Shown in pieces: positions 8,925-17,647 of a DNA stretch of 64,000 nt; position 1 is the first letter of the stretch, and every line of letters begins with the position of its first letter. Made by a program: the position numbers and the translations under genes. The stretch comes from Bacillota bacterium (GTDB lineage: Bacteria > Bacillota > Bacilli > Paenibacillales > NBRC-103111): the NCBI GenBank assembly GCA_023388055.1, contig JAEWGW010000033.1, positions 22,460 through 86,459 on the forward strand. Direction: 5' to 3'. The notes below the pieces were generated by a model. That model worked only from the letters and a program-made list of their open reading frames with translations. It was not told the origin of the DNA and ran no database searches.

Positions 8925-8970
8925 AGAGACAGCGTTGCTTAGGTTTACCCAAGCATGCTGTCTCTTTTGT
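8925..8970 (+). terminator. Terminator between the lipoprotein gene and CRISPR leader 1
   Basis: AGAGACAGC (8925-8933) pairs with GCTGTCTCT (8957-8965), with an inner TGCTT/AAGCA extension, followed by TTTTGTTT. It insulates array 1 from upstream transcription. Confidence 0.85.
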
Positions 8971-9023
8971 TTAGAACAGTTTAATCCTCCCTTATGCCTT
9001 ATTTCCTCGTTAGCCTGAGCCCG

Positions 9024-9205
9024 GGTGCGAATGCCAAGCTCCCATAAAAACCCTGGTTCCTTCGCACCTCAGATATTGTCGAATTATAATGGAAATATTT
9101 CGTTACTGATGGTGTCAATATGTATGCTATACTTTATTTGATTCAAGAATCAACGGAATAGTTTGAATTGTTGCTGTTGTGTTATTAATGTAGGCAATTA
9201 TTACT
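9024..9205 (+). promoter_or_regulatory. CRISPR leader 1
   Basis: This is a 182-bp block conserved in front of all three arrays. It opens with the inverted repeat GGTGCGAA (9024-9031) / TTCGCACC (9061-9068). TTGTCGA follows, then CAAT at 9116-9119 and TATACT at 9128-9133, 78 bp before the first repeat. The same elements sit at exactly the same distances in leaders 2 and 3. TATACT with a preceding TG is a plausible extended -10 for pre-crRNA transcription. The inverted repeat may be an adaptation or regulator site (inference). Confidence 0.85.
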
Positions 9206-10775
9206 GTCGCACTCCGTACGGGGTGCGTGGATTGAAATGTCATTGACCTCGAAGGATTGCGCAGCCTGGCGGTCGCACTCCGTACGGGGTGCGTGGATTG
9301 AAATGTACAATGCCGCGGGATTAGCGATGTATGGCGCGTCGCACTCCGTACGGGGTGCGTGGATTGAAATGGAGGAACCGTATTTGCCGGAAGCTAAGAT
9401 TGTAGTCGCACTCCGTACGGGGTGCGTGGATTGAAATGGAAAATTTTATAATCATAGTGGTATCTCGACAAGTCGCACTCCGTACGGGGTGCGTGGATTG
9501 AAATGCTGTTTTTGGTGTTGTACCGTCGACACCGACGCGTCGCACTCCGTACGGGGTGCGTGGATTGAAATCATAAATGCAGCAGACATATTCATCATTT
9601 TGTCGTCGCACTCCGTACGGGGTGCGTGGATTGAAATGCCGGAAGGTTGAAGATATTGATGAATGGTGGACGTCGCACTCCGTACGGGGTGCGTGGATTG
9701 AAATTAAAGCGTGGATTGACGTAGGGGGAAACGTAAAGGTCGCACTCCGTACGGGGTGCGTGGATTGAAATTCCGATCACGGCTCCACTAACCCCTATAC
9801 GCGCGTGTCGCACTCCGTACGGGGTGCGTGGATTGAAATAACAAAAAAAAGATAGGCGAGTCCTATGCCGGTTGTCGCACTCCGTACGGGGTGCGTGGAT
9901 TGAAATAATTTGCTTGAGGATCTGGAGGATATGCAGTTGGTGTCGCACTCCGTACGGGGTGCGTGGATTGAAATGTACTATAGGCATAGCTCATACGGTC
10001 GATATATCGTCGCACTCCGTACGGGGTGCGTGGATTGAAATAACTCCGTATCCCAATAGTCCCGGTTGATCGGCGTCGCACTCCGTACGGGGTGCGTGGA
10101 TTGAAATCAAATGCTACCGGTTGGAGAATACTGCATGTATCGTCGCACTCCGTACGGGGTGCGTGGATTGAAATCGAAACTAGCTTGAATGCCCCGGTGT
10201 ATTCCGCCAGTCGCACTCCGTACGGGGTGCGTGGATTGAAATCACGATATCAATCTCGTAAGCTACAACCGGGGAGTCGCACTCCGTATGGGGTGCGTGG
10301 ATTGAAATCCGGGAACTGTTGGAGCAGACTAATAGAATGATGTCGCACTCCGTATGGGGTGCGTGGATTGAAATAATGGAGCCAAATACCAAGAGATGAA
10401 AGTAGACGTCGCACTCCGTATGGGGTGCGTGGATTGAAATTTCAAGGGCGTGTTTACAGGGGATTGGTAGCGCGCTCGCACTCCGTATGGGGTGCGTGGA
10501 TTGAAATACCAGTTCCATCGCATGTATGACAATGATTAGTAGTCGCACTCCGTATAGGGTGCGTGGATTGAAATGTAGCGATCACGAGAACATCCACTAC
10601 TTCATGCCGGTAGCACTCCGTATGGGGTGCGTGGATTGAAATACGGTCCTTTGGCTTCTCTGCCCCGATGTTAACGGTCGCACTCCGTATGGGGTGCGTG
10701 GATGAAATACCACCATGTAATGTTCAGGTAATGCCACCAATCGTCGCACTCCGTATGGAGTGCGACGATTGAAAT
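9206..10775 (+). CRISPR. Type I-C CRISPR array 1 (24 repeats, 23 spacers)
   Basis: The repeats are 33 bp, beginning GTCGCACTCC and ending GCGTGGATTGAAAT. The hairpin core CGCACTCC/GGGGTGCG encloses a four-base loop. Spacers are about 33-36 bp. Repeat starts include 9206, 9272, 9338, 9405, 9472, 9539 and onward to 10743. Repeats 1-16 carry GTACGGGG; repeats 17 onward carry GTATGGGG. The last five are increasingly imperfect (CTCGC start at 10475, TATAGGG at 10542, GTAGC start at 10610, one base missing at 10677, GACGATTG ending at 10743). The I-C ending ATTGAAAT and the leader on the left show transcription on the + strand. No terminator was seen before the sigma-cas operon, so read-through is possible. 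Confidence 0.98.
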
Positions 10776-10922
10776 AGCACCGCCAAGTGTTCGTCATGTA
10801 AACATGTAGCACTGCTTATGTAGTGAATAAATGGAGTTGCGTTCAGTTCAGAGTCAAACTGCGCTCCGCGGCGCCTGTTTATTGGAGGTGTGGTGAAAAT
10901 TATTTTTTGAATTCATGAAGGT

Positions 10923-10968
10923 TTTGCCTTAGCCAACAGTCTTTATATATAGGAGGACAATGAGGAGG
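10923..10968 (+). promoter_or_regulatory. Putative promoter and ribosome site of the sigma-cas operon
   Basis: TTTGCC (10923-10928) and TATATA (10946-10951) are 17 bp apart. CAAC at 10934-10937 lies 8 bp before TATATA, echoing the CAAT-N8-TATACT of the leaders. The expected start point near 10957 leaves GAGGAGG (10962-10968) as the ribosome site for GTG 10979. An eight-codon frame from ATG 10960 overlaps the GTG start but would lack a ribosome site in such a transcript. The rest of 10776-10978 shows no gene. Confidence 0.5.
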
Positions 10969-10978
10969 CTGTTGACTG

Positions 10979-11503
10979 GTGCTTAGTGAAAAGGTGAAGC
11001 TGGCAAAATCGGGAGATAAGGAAGCGCTTACTTACATTTTGGAGCAGATTAGCCCTAAGCTTTGGAGCGTGTCAAGAAACTGGAGATTTAATCATTGGGA
11101 TAGGGAGTATGCCGTTCAGGAATCATTAACCAATATATGTGATAATTTAATTGAATTAATACAAGACAAATGTTTCCCACTATGGTGCAGACGAATTCTG
11201 GAGAGTACCTGTAACAATATGTATAAAAGAGAAAAAATGAGGAGGAGTCATACCCTTCTCAAAGGGGATGAAGAAGGGTTAGCCAAATCTTGCCCCACCA
11301 TGAATGACGCTGAGACTTTAGAATATTACTTAAGCTTCATGAGCAAGGAGATGGCAGAAACCTTTAAGCTACGCTATGCTAATGACTATTCCATCAAGGC
11401 AATAGCCCAGCTCCAAAAGATCCCGGAGGGTACAGTCAGTTCAAGACTTTACCGAGGCAAACAATTGTGTCTTCGCAATTACCACCTTTATCAAGGAGAC
11501 TGA
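10979..11503 (+). CDS. Small sigma-70 family (ECF-like) factor, first gene of the cas operon
   Basis: A 174-residue protein starts at GTG behind GAGGAGG. Residues about 8-65 resemble sigma region 2, with WDREYAVQESLTNICDNL matching the DNA-melting and -10 recognition helices. Residues about 122-170 resemble region 4: LSFMSKEMAETFKLRYANDY, then SIKAIAQLQKIPEGTVSSRLYRGK. The length fits ECF factors. It ends 4 bp before cas3, so the two are almost certainly co-transcribed and possibly translationally coupled. No anti-sigma gene is adjacent. A sigma-like gene at the head of a type I-C operon is not part of the standard gene set. The likely role is transcription of the CRISPR arrays and/or cas genes (inference). 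It could instead be a sigma-like HTH regulator without polymerase binding. Confidence 0.85.
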   Translation: MLSEKVKLAKSGDKEALTYILEQISPKLWSVSRNWRFNHWDREYAVQESLTNICDNLIELIQDKCFPLWCRRILESTCNNMYKREKMRRSHTLLKGDEEGLAKSCPTMNDAETLEYYLSFMSKEMAETFKLRYANDYSIKAIAQLQKIPEGTVSSRLYRGKQLCLRNYHLYQGD

Positions 11504-11507
11504 TCCC

Positions 11508-13976
11508 ATGACTCAATACTTCCAACCTTATATCGCCCATATTAGCCAAAAGGACAAGCGTATCCAAACGGTGCCTGAGCATCTGGATGCTGTACAGGAG
11601 GGCTGTGAAGCCTTCGGAGGTAAGATTGGTGTAGCCCATCTGGCAGGAATGGCTGGGCTTCTCCATGACATCGGCAAAAACACGCCCGCTTTTAAATATT
11701 ATATTGAGACAGCTTCAGCAGGGCTTGCCCATGCACCTAAACGTGGTTCAGTGGATCATTCGACTGCCGGGGGCAGGTGGTTATACCGTCGTTATCACAA
11801 AAAAGCTTTGCTTCCAGAGGATAAAGCAACTGTGGAATGGATAGCCAATTGCATCATTTCCCATCACCAGGGACTGAGAGACTTTTTGGCCCCGGAAGCG
11901 GAATCTCCCTTTTTAGAAAGGGTGGCGCGTAAGCAGGACGGTATGGAGGAATACGATTTGGCTGTGGAGAGTTTTCTGGAAAACTGGACGGAGGAGGAGT
12001 TGGATTGCTATTTTGCGGATGCAGCGAAGGAACTGAAGGCTGCGCTTCTGCTCCTTCGGGAGAACAAGCTTAGGCCCATTGCCTCCTCGTTGCTCATCAA
12101 GTATCTGTTTAGCTGTCTGATTGACGCGGATCGAACCAATACCCGTGAGTTTGAGGAAAATCGTTACGAAGGCTGGCAACGGGATAATCGTCCTTTTTTT
12201 GAAAGAAGCTATCAGTTACTAATGGATAGGCTCCATATGATGAATGAAAATGATCAAGCTGAGCTTCCGATTAACCGGTTGAGACGGGACATGTCGGAGC
12301 AATGCGAAGAATTTGCCCTGCGTCCCTCCGGTATCTATACGCTTTCGATTCCAACCGGGGGCGGCAAGACATTGGCCAGCCTCCGTTATGCACTTCGGCA
12401 TGCGTTGGAGCATCAGAAGGAGCGCATTATTTATATTGTTCCTTTTACTACTATTATCGAGCAGAACGCCCAGGAGATTCGGAATATTCTTAATGATGAT
12501 ATCCACATTCTGGAGCACCATTCCAATGTGATAGAGGATATCGATATAAGCGGTATGGGGCCGGAGCAACAGGCTGACTACCAGCTGCAAAAGGAGCGGC
12601 TCAGCTTGGCGCGAGACAACTGGGACAGTCCGATTATTTTCACCACGATGGTGCAATTCCTCAATACCTTCTATGCAAAAGGGACACGCAACACCAGAAG
12701 GCTGCATCGGTTAAGCAATGCTGTTCTGATCTTCGATGAGGTACAGGCGGTTCCTTCCAAATGTGTGTCCTTATTCAATGCGGTACTGAATTTCCTGCAC
12801 TCCTTCGGACGCTCCAGCTTGATCCTCTGCACAGCCACTCAACCCGCTCTGAACTTTGTCAAACACAAGCTGATGATGCCCGAACAGTCGGAAATTGTCC
12901 AGAACCGTGACGAGGTGACCAAACAATTCAAGCGGGTGGAGGTGCAGAATCGGATCACATCTGAACGTTGGAGTACGGAGGAACTGGGGGGGTTCATCCG
13001 TGAAAGAGCAGATGAAGTCAGCAGTGTCCTTATTATTCTAAATACAAAGTCAGCCGTCCGCAAGCTGTATCAGCATTTGAAGGAGGCAGAGTGGATGCAG
13101 GATGGGGGAACGCAGCTGTATCATCTGAGTACCGGTATGTGTGCCGCTCATCGCAAGACCACGCTTCATAAGATGAATACTGCATTGGATAACGGACAGC
13201 CGGTTATTTGTCTCAGCACGCAATTAATCGAAGCGGGAGTGAATATCAGCTTTCCCTGCGTGATTCGGTCCTTGGCTGGGCTGGATTCCATTGCTCAAGC
13301 GGCAGGGCGCTGCAACCGTCATGGAGAAGCTGAACTGAGACAGGTATATGTCATCCGTTCAGCAGATGAACATTTGTCCTCCCTGCCTGAAATAGCCATT
13401 GGAGCAAAGGTTAGTGAACGACTTTTTCGGGACTACCAGGATAATCCCGAACGTTTCCACAACAGCTTGTTGTCTCCCCAGGCGATGGAGCAGTATTTTC
13501 AGTATTATTATGAGCAAATTCAGGGTAATCTGGACTACCATGTTCCTCAATTGGACAAAAACCTGTTCGATTTATTGAATTTCAATAAGGCATATTTCCA
13601 GGATTACTGCCGGACTCATGGACAGACGCCGGAAATTGTGAGCCGCCCGGCCTTTGCAACCGTGGAGCAGCACTTCGAGGTTATTGCCAACCAGACCACC
13701 TCCGTGTTGGTGCCTTATGATGAAGCAGCGAAGGAGCTTCTGCTGGACCTTAATGGGGAGCTGGAGCCCGAGCAATTAAGCCGCCTGCACAAACAAGCCC
13801 AGCAGTACGTGGTGAATCTGTTTGACCGGGAACGTATCCAATTGGATAAGGAGAAGAGCATCTATCCATTACTGCATGGGCATATATGGGCTTTACAGGA
13901 GAATGCCTATTCGGAGGAATACGGGGTTGACCCGTCAGGTCAAGGCGGAGGGGGTTGGGAGTTTGCAGGAGTGTAA
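11508..13976 (+). CDS. cas3: CRISPR-associated helicase-nuclease Cas3 (type I-C)
   Basis: An 822-residue HD-helicase fusion. The N-terminal HD nuclease has LLHDIGK with His53-Asp54 and a later HHQG motif. The superfamily 2 helicase has Walker A PTGGGKT with Lys287, DEVQ (D410-Q413) in the DEAH-box position, and the C-terminal AGRCNRHGE motif VI. Cas3 is recruited to the R-loop made by the Cas5c/Cas8c/Cas7c complex and degrades target DNA processively. All catalytic motifs are intact, so interference should be functional. It starts 4 bp after the sigma gene. A 133-bp gap with a putative internal promoter separates it from cas5c. Confidence 0.97.
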   Translation: MTQYFQPYIAHISQKDKRIQTVPEHLDAVQEGCEAFGGKIGVAHLAGMAGLLHDIGKNTPAFKYYIETASAGLAHAPKRGSVDHSTAGGRWLYRRYHKKALLPEDKATVEWIANCIISHHQGLRDFLAPEAESPFLERVARKQDGMEEYDLAVESFLENWTEEELDCYFADAAKELKAALLLLRENKLRPIASSLLIKYLFSCLIDADRTNTREFEENRYEGWQRDNRPFFERSYQLLMDRLHMMNENDQAELPINRLRRDMSEQCEEFALRPSGIYTLSIPTGGGKTLASLRYALRHALEHQKERIIYIVPFTTIIEQNAQEIRNILNDDIHILEHHSNVIEDIDISGMGPEQQADYQLQKERLSLARDNWDSPIIFTTMVQFLNTFYAKGTRNTRRLHRLSNAVLIFDEVQAVPSKCVSLFNAVLNFLHSFGRSSLILCTATQPALNFVKHKLMMPEQSEIVQNRDEVTKQFKRVEVQNRITSERWSTEELGGFIRERADEVSSVLIILNTKSAVRKLYQHLKEAEWMQDGGTQLYHLSTGMCAAHRKTTLHKMNTALDNGQPVICLSTQLIEAGVNISFPCVIRSLAGLDSIAQAAGRCNRHGEAELRQVYVIRSADEHLSSLPEIAIGAKVSERLFRDYQDNPERFHNSLLSPQAMEQYFQYYYEQIQGNLDYHVPQLDKNLFDLLNFNKAYFQDYCRTHGQTPEIVSRPAFATVEQHFEVIANQTTSVLVPYDEAAKELLLDLNGELEPEQLSRLHKQAQQYVVNLFDRERIQLDKEKSIYPLLHGHIWALQENAYSEEYGVDPSGQGGGGWEFAGV

Positions 13977-14015
13977 CTAGGAAATACACAACCGAAGGAA
14001 TGGCTGCAAAAAATG

Positions 14016-14044
14016 TTGAATGAACCCATCTTTTGGACTAATAT
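14016..14044 (+). promoter_or_regulatory. Putative internal promoter upstream of cas5c
   Basis: TTGAAT (14016-14021) and TAATAT (14039-14044) are separated by 17 bp in the only sizeable gap of the operon. It could drive the cascade and adaptation genes independently of sigma-cas3. It lacks the CAAY-N8 motif seen at the leaders. Confidence 0.45.
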
Positions 14045-14109
14045 GGAATTAGGTCGATGGATAAATATGAATCTAGCTTACTACTTTTCAGGAAGAAAGG
14101 AGGAGATCC

Positions 14110-14817
14110 GTGCGTAACCACATCGAATTTGAACTGACAGGCAAGTACGCCCTCTTCACTGATCCTCTCACGAAATTGGGAGGGGAGAAGCTAAGCTATC
14201 AAGTGCCAACCTACCAGGCTTTGAAGGGAGTTTGTGAAAGCGTTTACTGGAAACCGACGATTATTTGGGTAGTGGATGCCGTTCGTATCATGAACATCAT
14301 TCAGACGGAGTCCAAGGGGATGCGCCCCATCGAGTACAACGGTGGCAATACTCTGGCGTACTATACATATCTGAAGGATGTCCGTTACCAGGTGCAAGCT
14401 CACTTCGAGTTTAACCCGTACCGGGAGGACCTGGCTCATGACCGTAATGAGAACAAACACCACAACATTGCGAAGCGTTCCCTTGAAGCAGGCGGCAGAC
14501 GGGACATTTTCCTGGGAGCCCGAGAATGTCAGGGTTACGTAGAACCCTGCGTCTTCGGTGAGGGTGAAGGCTGCTACGACAAGATAGCTGAAGTGGATAT
14601 GGGCGTCATGCTGCACGGTATCAGTTACCCTGACGAAACTCCTGACGGGCAGCGGTTAACTCGTTTATGGCGTCCCAAAATGGAGAAGGGGATAATCCGT
14701 TTCATTCGTCCTGATGAATGCACCATCACTCGGCCAGCGGGAGAAGGAACGGTGAAGGCTTTCCACTCAGAGAACATGCAGGGTGTGGACGAGCTGCATG
14801 CGGAGTATTTTCCGTAA
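14110..14817 (+). CDS. cas5c: Cas5c, crRNA-processing subunit of the I-C surveillance complex
   Basis: 235 residues from a GTG start behind AAAGGAGGAGA. In type I-C systems Cas5c replaces Cas6 and cuts pre-crRNA at the repeat hairpin, then stays on the 5' handle. The residues reported as catalytic in the Bacillus halodurans enzyme, Tyr46, Lys116 and His117, occur at exactly those positions here ([16 protein letters not shown]). The C-terminal half carries the glycine-containing segments and ends at the cas8c ribosome site. The gene is complete and should be active. Confidence 0.96.
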   Translation: MRNHIEFELTGKYALFTDPLTKLGGEKLSYQVPTYQALKGVCESVYWKPTIIWVVDAVRIMNIIQTESKGMRPIEYNGGNTLAYYTYLKDVRYQVQAHFEFNPYREDLAHDRNENKHHNIAKRSLEAGGRRDIFLGARECQGYVEPCVFGEGEGCYDKIAEVDMGVMLHGISYPDETPDGQRLTRLWRPKMEKGIIRFIRPDECTITRPAGEGTVKAFHSENMQGVDELHAEYFP

Positions 14818-14830
14818 GGGGGAGGAAGAG

Positions 14831-16765
14831 TTGAACTGGCTATTAAATTTGCAGAAGACCTATGAGAATAACGCCAAGTTAGCGGGAAAGTTCGAGAGAA
14901 ACCGTTTTGGCCGGGAATATGCCTTAATCCCTGTTTCCCACACCACCCAAAGTGCGCATGTGGAAGTGTTGCTTAATCTGAGGGGAGAATTATTGGAAGC
15001 ACGTCCCGTTCTCAAAGAAGAAGCCAACACCATTATCCCCTGTACCGAGGATTCCGCTAGCCGGACCAGCAAACCTGTGCCGTATCCGCTGTTCGATAAG
15101 CTGCAGTATGTGGCTGGGGATTACGAACAGTATTGTGAGCCGGTGAAGGATAACCCCCACCCTCTTTATCTGAATCAGCTTCGGGAATGGTGCGAATCGC
15201 CTGATGCGCATCCCAAGGTCCAAAGTGTATACGCCTATCTCAGTAAAGGAACCTTGATTCATGACCTTATCGAGCATAAGGTATTGTGGACGGATGCCAG
15301 TGGCAGACTGCTGGACAAGTGGACGCAGGAAGCAGAGCAGCTTTATGGAGAGAAAAAGGAGATTTTTAAAGCCCTGGCAGGTGAGCAATCCTCCGCTTTT
15401 GTCCGGTTTGCGGTGGAAAAGCCGGGAGAAGCAGAATCCCGTATATGGCGCGACCCCTCCGTTCAAGATGCGTACATCCGCTATGTGGAGCGGCAGCAGG
15501 CAGAAAAGGATCTGTGTTTTGTGACAGGGGAGTGGGAGCCGTGTGTGGACAAACATGCTTCCAGGATTAGAAGCTCAGGGGACAAGTCCAAGCTGATCTC
15601 TGCCAATGACAGTGCCGGCTTCACTTACCGGGGCCGTTTCAAGGAAAGCCGAGAGGCGGCGGCCATCGGGTTTAAGGCATCGCATCAGGCACATAATGCC
15701 TTGAAGTGGCTGATTGAACGCCAAGGGTTCAATTTGGGCGGGCGGATGTTTGTGATCTGGGGGACAGACGATCCGGATGTTCCCAGCTTTATGGAATCCA
15801 GCTTTGCACTGTATGATGAAGCGGATTTGGAAGAGGAAGAAATGGAACGCGGGGATGTTACCTACAGGGAGTTTGCGGATCGGGTTCGTAAATCTATGAA
15901 CGGTTACCGGGCCAATCTGAAGCAGGACGCCCAGGTCATCATTATGGTGCTGGACGCGGCCACTACAGGGCGAATGTCTGTTGTCTATTACCGGGATATG
16001 GACAAGGAGCTGTTCCTGGACCGGTTGGAAAAATGGCATTTATCCTGCTTTTGGCGGCATCAATATGGCAGAACAAAGGAAGGCAAGCCCTTTGCCTTCA
16101 TAGGCGCTCCTTCTGTGAGAGATATCGCTTTTGCCGCTTATGGGCCCCGGGTTGACGAGAGGCTGGAGAAGGGAATGCCAGAACGCCTGCTTCCTTCTAT
16201 TCTGGATGGGCTGCCCATTCCACGGGATATTGTGCATTGTGCGGTAAACCGTGCGTCCAATCCGGTGAGTATGGAGCCGTGGGAATGGGAGAAAACCCTT
16301 AGCATCACTTGTGCGTTGGTGAACAAATCGAAGAACGGGGTGTACGATGTGAGCTTGGATGTAAAGAATGATGACCGCGATTATTTGTTTGGACGGTTAT
16401 TGGCGATAGCCGATGTACTGGAGCGTTCCGCCCTGGGACCGGAGGAGAAGCGGGCGACCAATGCCACCCGGTTTATGAATGCCTTTGCGCAGCATCCGGC
16501 CCGGACCTGGAAGACGATTCAATCCAGTCTGGTGCCTTACCAAGCAAGGCTGGGCACAAGGGCAACCCGCTATACCCGTTTGCTTGATGAAGTTCTTTCG
16601 ATGATAAAACCGGAGGATTTCAACAACAAGCCGCTGGCGGAAACATACTTGCTGGGTCATGGAGCGCAGCGCCATGCGCTTTACCAGAAGCGGACAGACA
16701 AGAACGGAACAGAGGCCGTGGCTGTAGATACATCAGAAGATGAAATGATGGATGAGGAGGAATAG
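14831..16765 (+). CDS. cas8c: Cas8c (Csd1), large subunit of the I-C complex
   Basis: This 644-residue protein recognises the PAM and recruits Cas3 in type I-C. I take the TTG at 14831 as the start. It gives MNWLLNLQKTYENN, the usual Csd1 beginning, and sits behind GGGGGAGGA at a normal distance. A reading from 14783 would overlap cas5c without a ribosome site. The C-terminus is acidic (EDEMMDEEE). It ends 3 bp before cas7c, and the GAGGAGG within its last codons serves as the ribosome site of the next gene, so translation is coupled. Confidence 0.95.
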   Translation: MNWLLNLQKTYENNAKLAGKFERNRFGREYALIPVSHTTQSAHVEVLLNLRGELLEARPVLKEEANTIIPCTEDSASRTSKPVPYPLFDKLQYVAGDYEQYCEPVKDNPHPLYLNQLREWCESPDAHPKVQSVYAYLSKGTLIHDLIEHKVLWTDASGRLLDKWTQEAEQLYGEKKEIFKALAGEQSSAFVRFAVEKPGEAESRIWRDPSVQDAYIRYVERQQAEKDLCFVTGEWEPCVDKHASRIRSSGDKSKLISANDSAGFTYRGRFKESREAAAIGFKASHQAHNALKWLIERQGFNLGGRMFVIWGTDDPDVPSFMESSFALYDEADLEEEEMERGDVTYREFADRVRKSMNGYRANLKQDAQVIIMVLDAATTGRMSVVYYRDMDKELFLDRLEKWHLSCFWRHQYGRTKEGKPFAFIGAPSVRDIAFAAYGPRVDERLEKGMPERLLPSILDGLPIPRDIVHCAVNRASNPVSMEPWEWEKTLSITCALVNKSKNGVYDVSLDVKNDDRDYLFGRLLAIADVLERSALGPEEKRATNATRFMNAFAQHPARTWKTIQSSLVPYQARLGTRATRYTRLLDEVLSMIKPEDFNNKPLAETYLLGHGAQRHALYQKRTDKNGTEAVAVDTSEDEMMDEEE

Positions 16766-16768
16766 AAG

Positions 16769-17647
16769 ATGAGTGTATTGAATCATAAAATCGATTTTGC
16801 CGTGGTGCTCTCTGTCAAGAATGCAAATCCCAATGGTGATCCATTAAATGGAAATCGTCCCCGCCAGAATTATGACGGCCGTGGTGAGATATCCGATGTA
16901 TGTTTGAAGCGCAAAATCCGCAACCGTCTGCAGGATATGGGAGAGGCTATTCTGGTGCAATCGGATGACCGTCGCAACGATGCTTATCTGAGCATTAAGG
17001 ACCGGGTGGATGGCAATCCCGAAGTGAAGGAGTTTGCGTCCGGCAAGAAGCAAAACGGCGATTTGTTTGCCCGTGCCGCATGTGAGACATGGCTGGATGT
17101 GCGAAGCTTCGGACAGGTGTTTGCTTTTAGCGGAAAGGATAAGGAGGAGAAGGGCAAAGGTGTGTCGGTAGGCGTTCGCGGCCCCGTATCCTTGCATACG
17201 GCATTCAGTGTTGATTCTGTGAGCATCGTCAGCTCCCAAATTACCAAAAGTGTCAATTCGGAAACCTCCAACAAGAAGGGGTCCGATACCATGGGGATGA
17301 AGCACCGGGTGGATTTCGGTGTATATACTTTCTATGGCAGCATCAATACCCAATTGTCGGAAAAAACCGGATTCAGCAATGAGGATGCGGAGAAGATCAA
17401 GCAAGCCCTTATCACTTTATTCGAAAATGATGTTTCCTCCGCTCGTCCCGACGGTACGATGGAGGTGCTCAAGGTTTGCTGGTGGGAGCATAATTCCAAG
17501 CTGGGGCAGCATTCTTCGGCCAAGGTGCATCGCGCTCTCCGCGTAGAGAAAAAGAAAGAGGTCGACCAGCCCCGATCCGTTGAGGATTACAGGATTGTGG
17601 TGGAGCCGCTTGAAGGGCTGGCTTGTCATGAGTATAACGGAATATAA
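16769..17647 (+). CDS. cas7c: Cas7c (Csd2), crRNA backbone subunit
   Basis: 292 residues, the usual Csd2 length. The N-terminus has the conserved VLSVKNANPNGDPLNGNRPR, followed by DVCLKRKIRNRLQD. The glycine-bearing FYGSINTQLSEKTGF segment lies near residue 190. Multiple copies form the helical filament along the crRNA spacer. Start and stop overlap its neighbours closely: it begins 3 bp after cas8c, and cas4 starts inside its last 20 bases. Confidence 0.96.
   Translation: MSVLNHKIDFAVVLSVKNANPNGDPLNGNRPRQNYDGRGEISDVCLKRKIRNRLQDMGEAILVQSDDRRNDAYLSIKDRVDGNPEVKEFASGKKQNGDLFARAACETWLDVRSFGQVFAFSGKDKEEKGKGVSVGVRGPVSLHTAFSVDSVSIVSSQITKSVNSETSNKKGSDTMGMKHRVDFGVYTFYGSINTQLSEKTGFSNEDAEKIKQALITLFENDVSSARPDGTMEVLKVCWWEHNSKLGQHSSAKVHRALRVEKKKEVDQPRSVEDYRIVVEPLEGLACHEYNGI

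Noticed and set aside
9237..10812. Many short open frames within the arrays encoding SHSVRGAWIEI, RTPYGVRGLK or ISIHAPHTECD repeats (likewise in arrays 2 and 3)
   Set aside because: They are translations of the CRISPR repeat in different frames, without ribosome sites.
10960..10986. An eight-codon leader peptide frame (ATG 10960) overlapping the sigma gene start
   Set aside because: The promoter at 10923-10951 would start transcripts near 10957, leaving no ribosome site for it.
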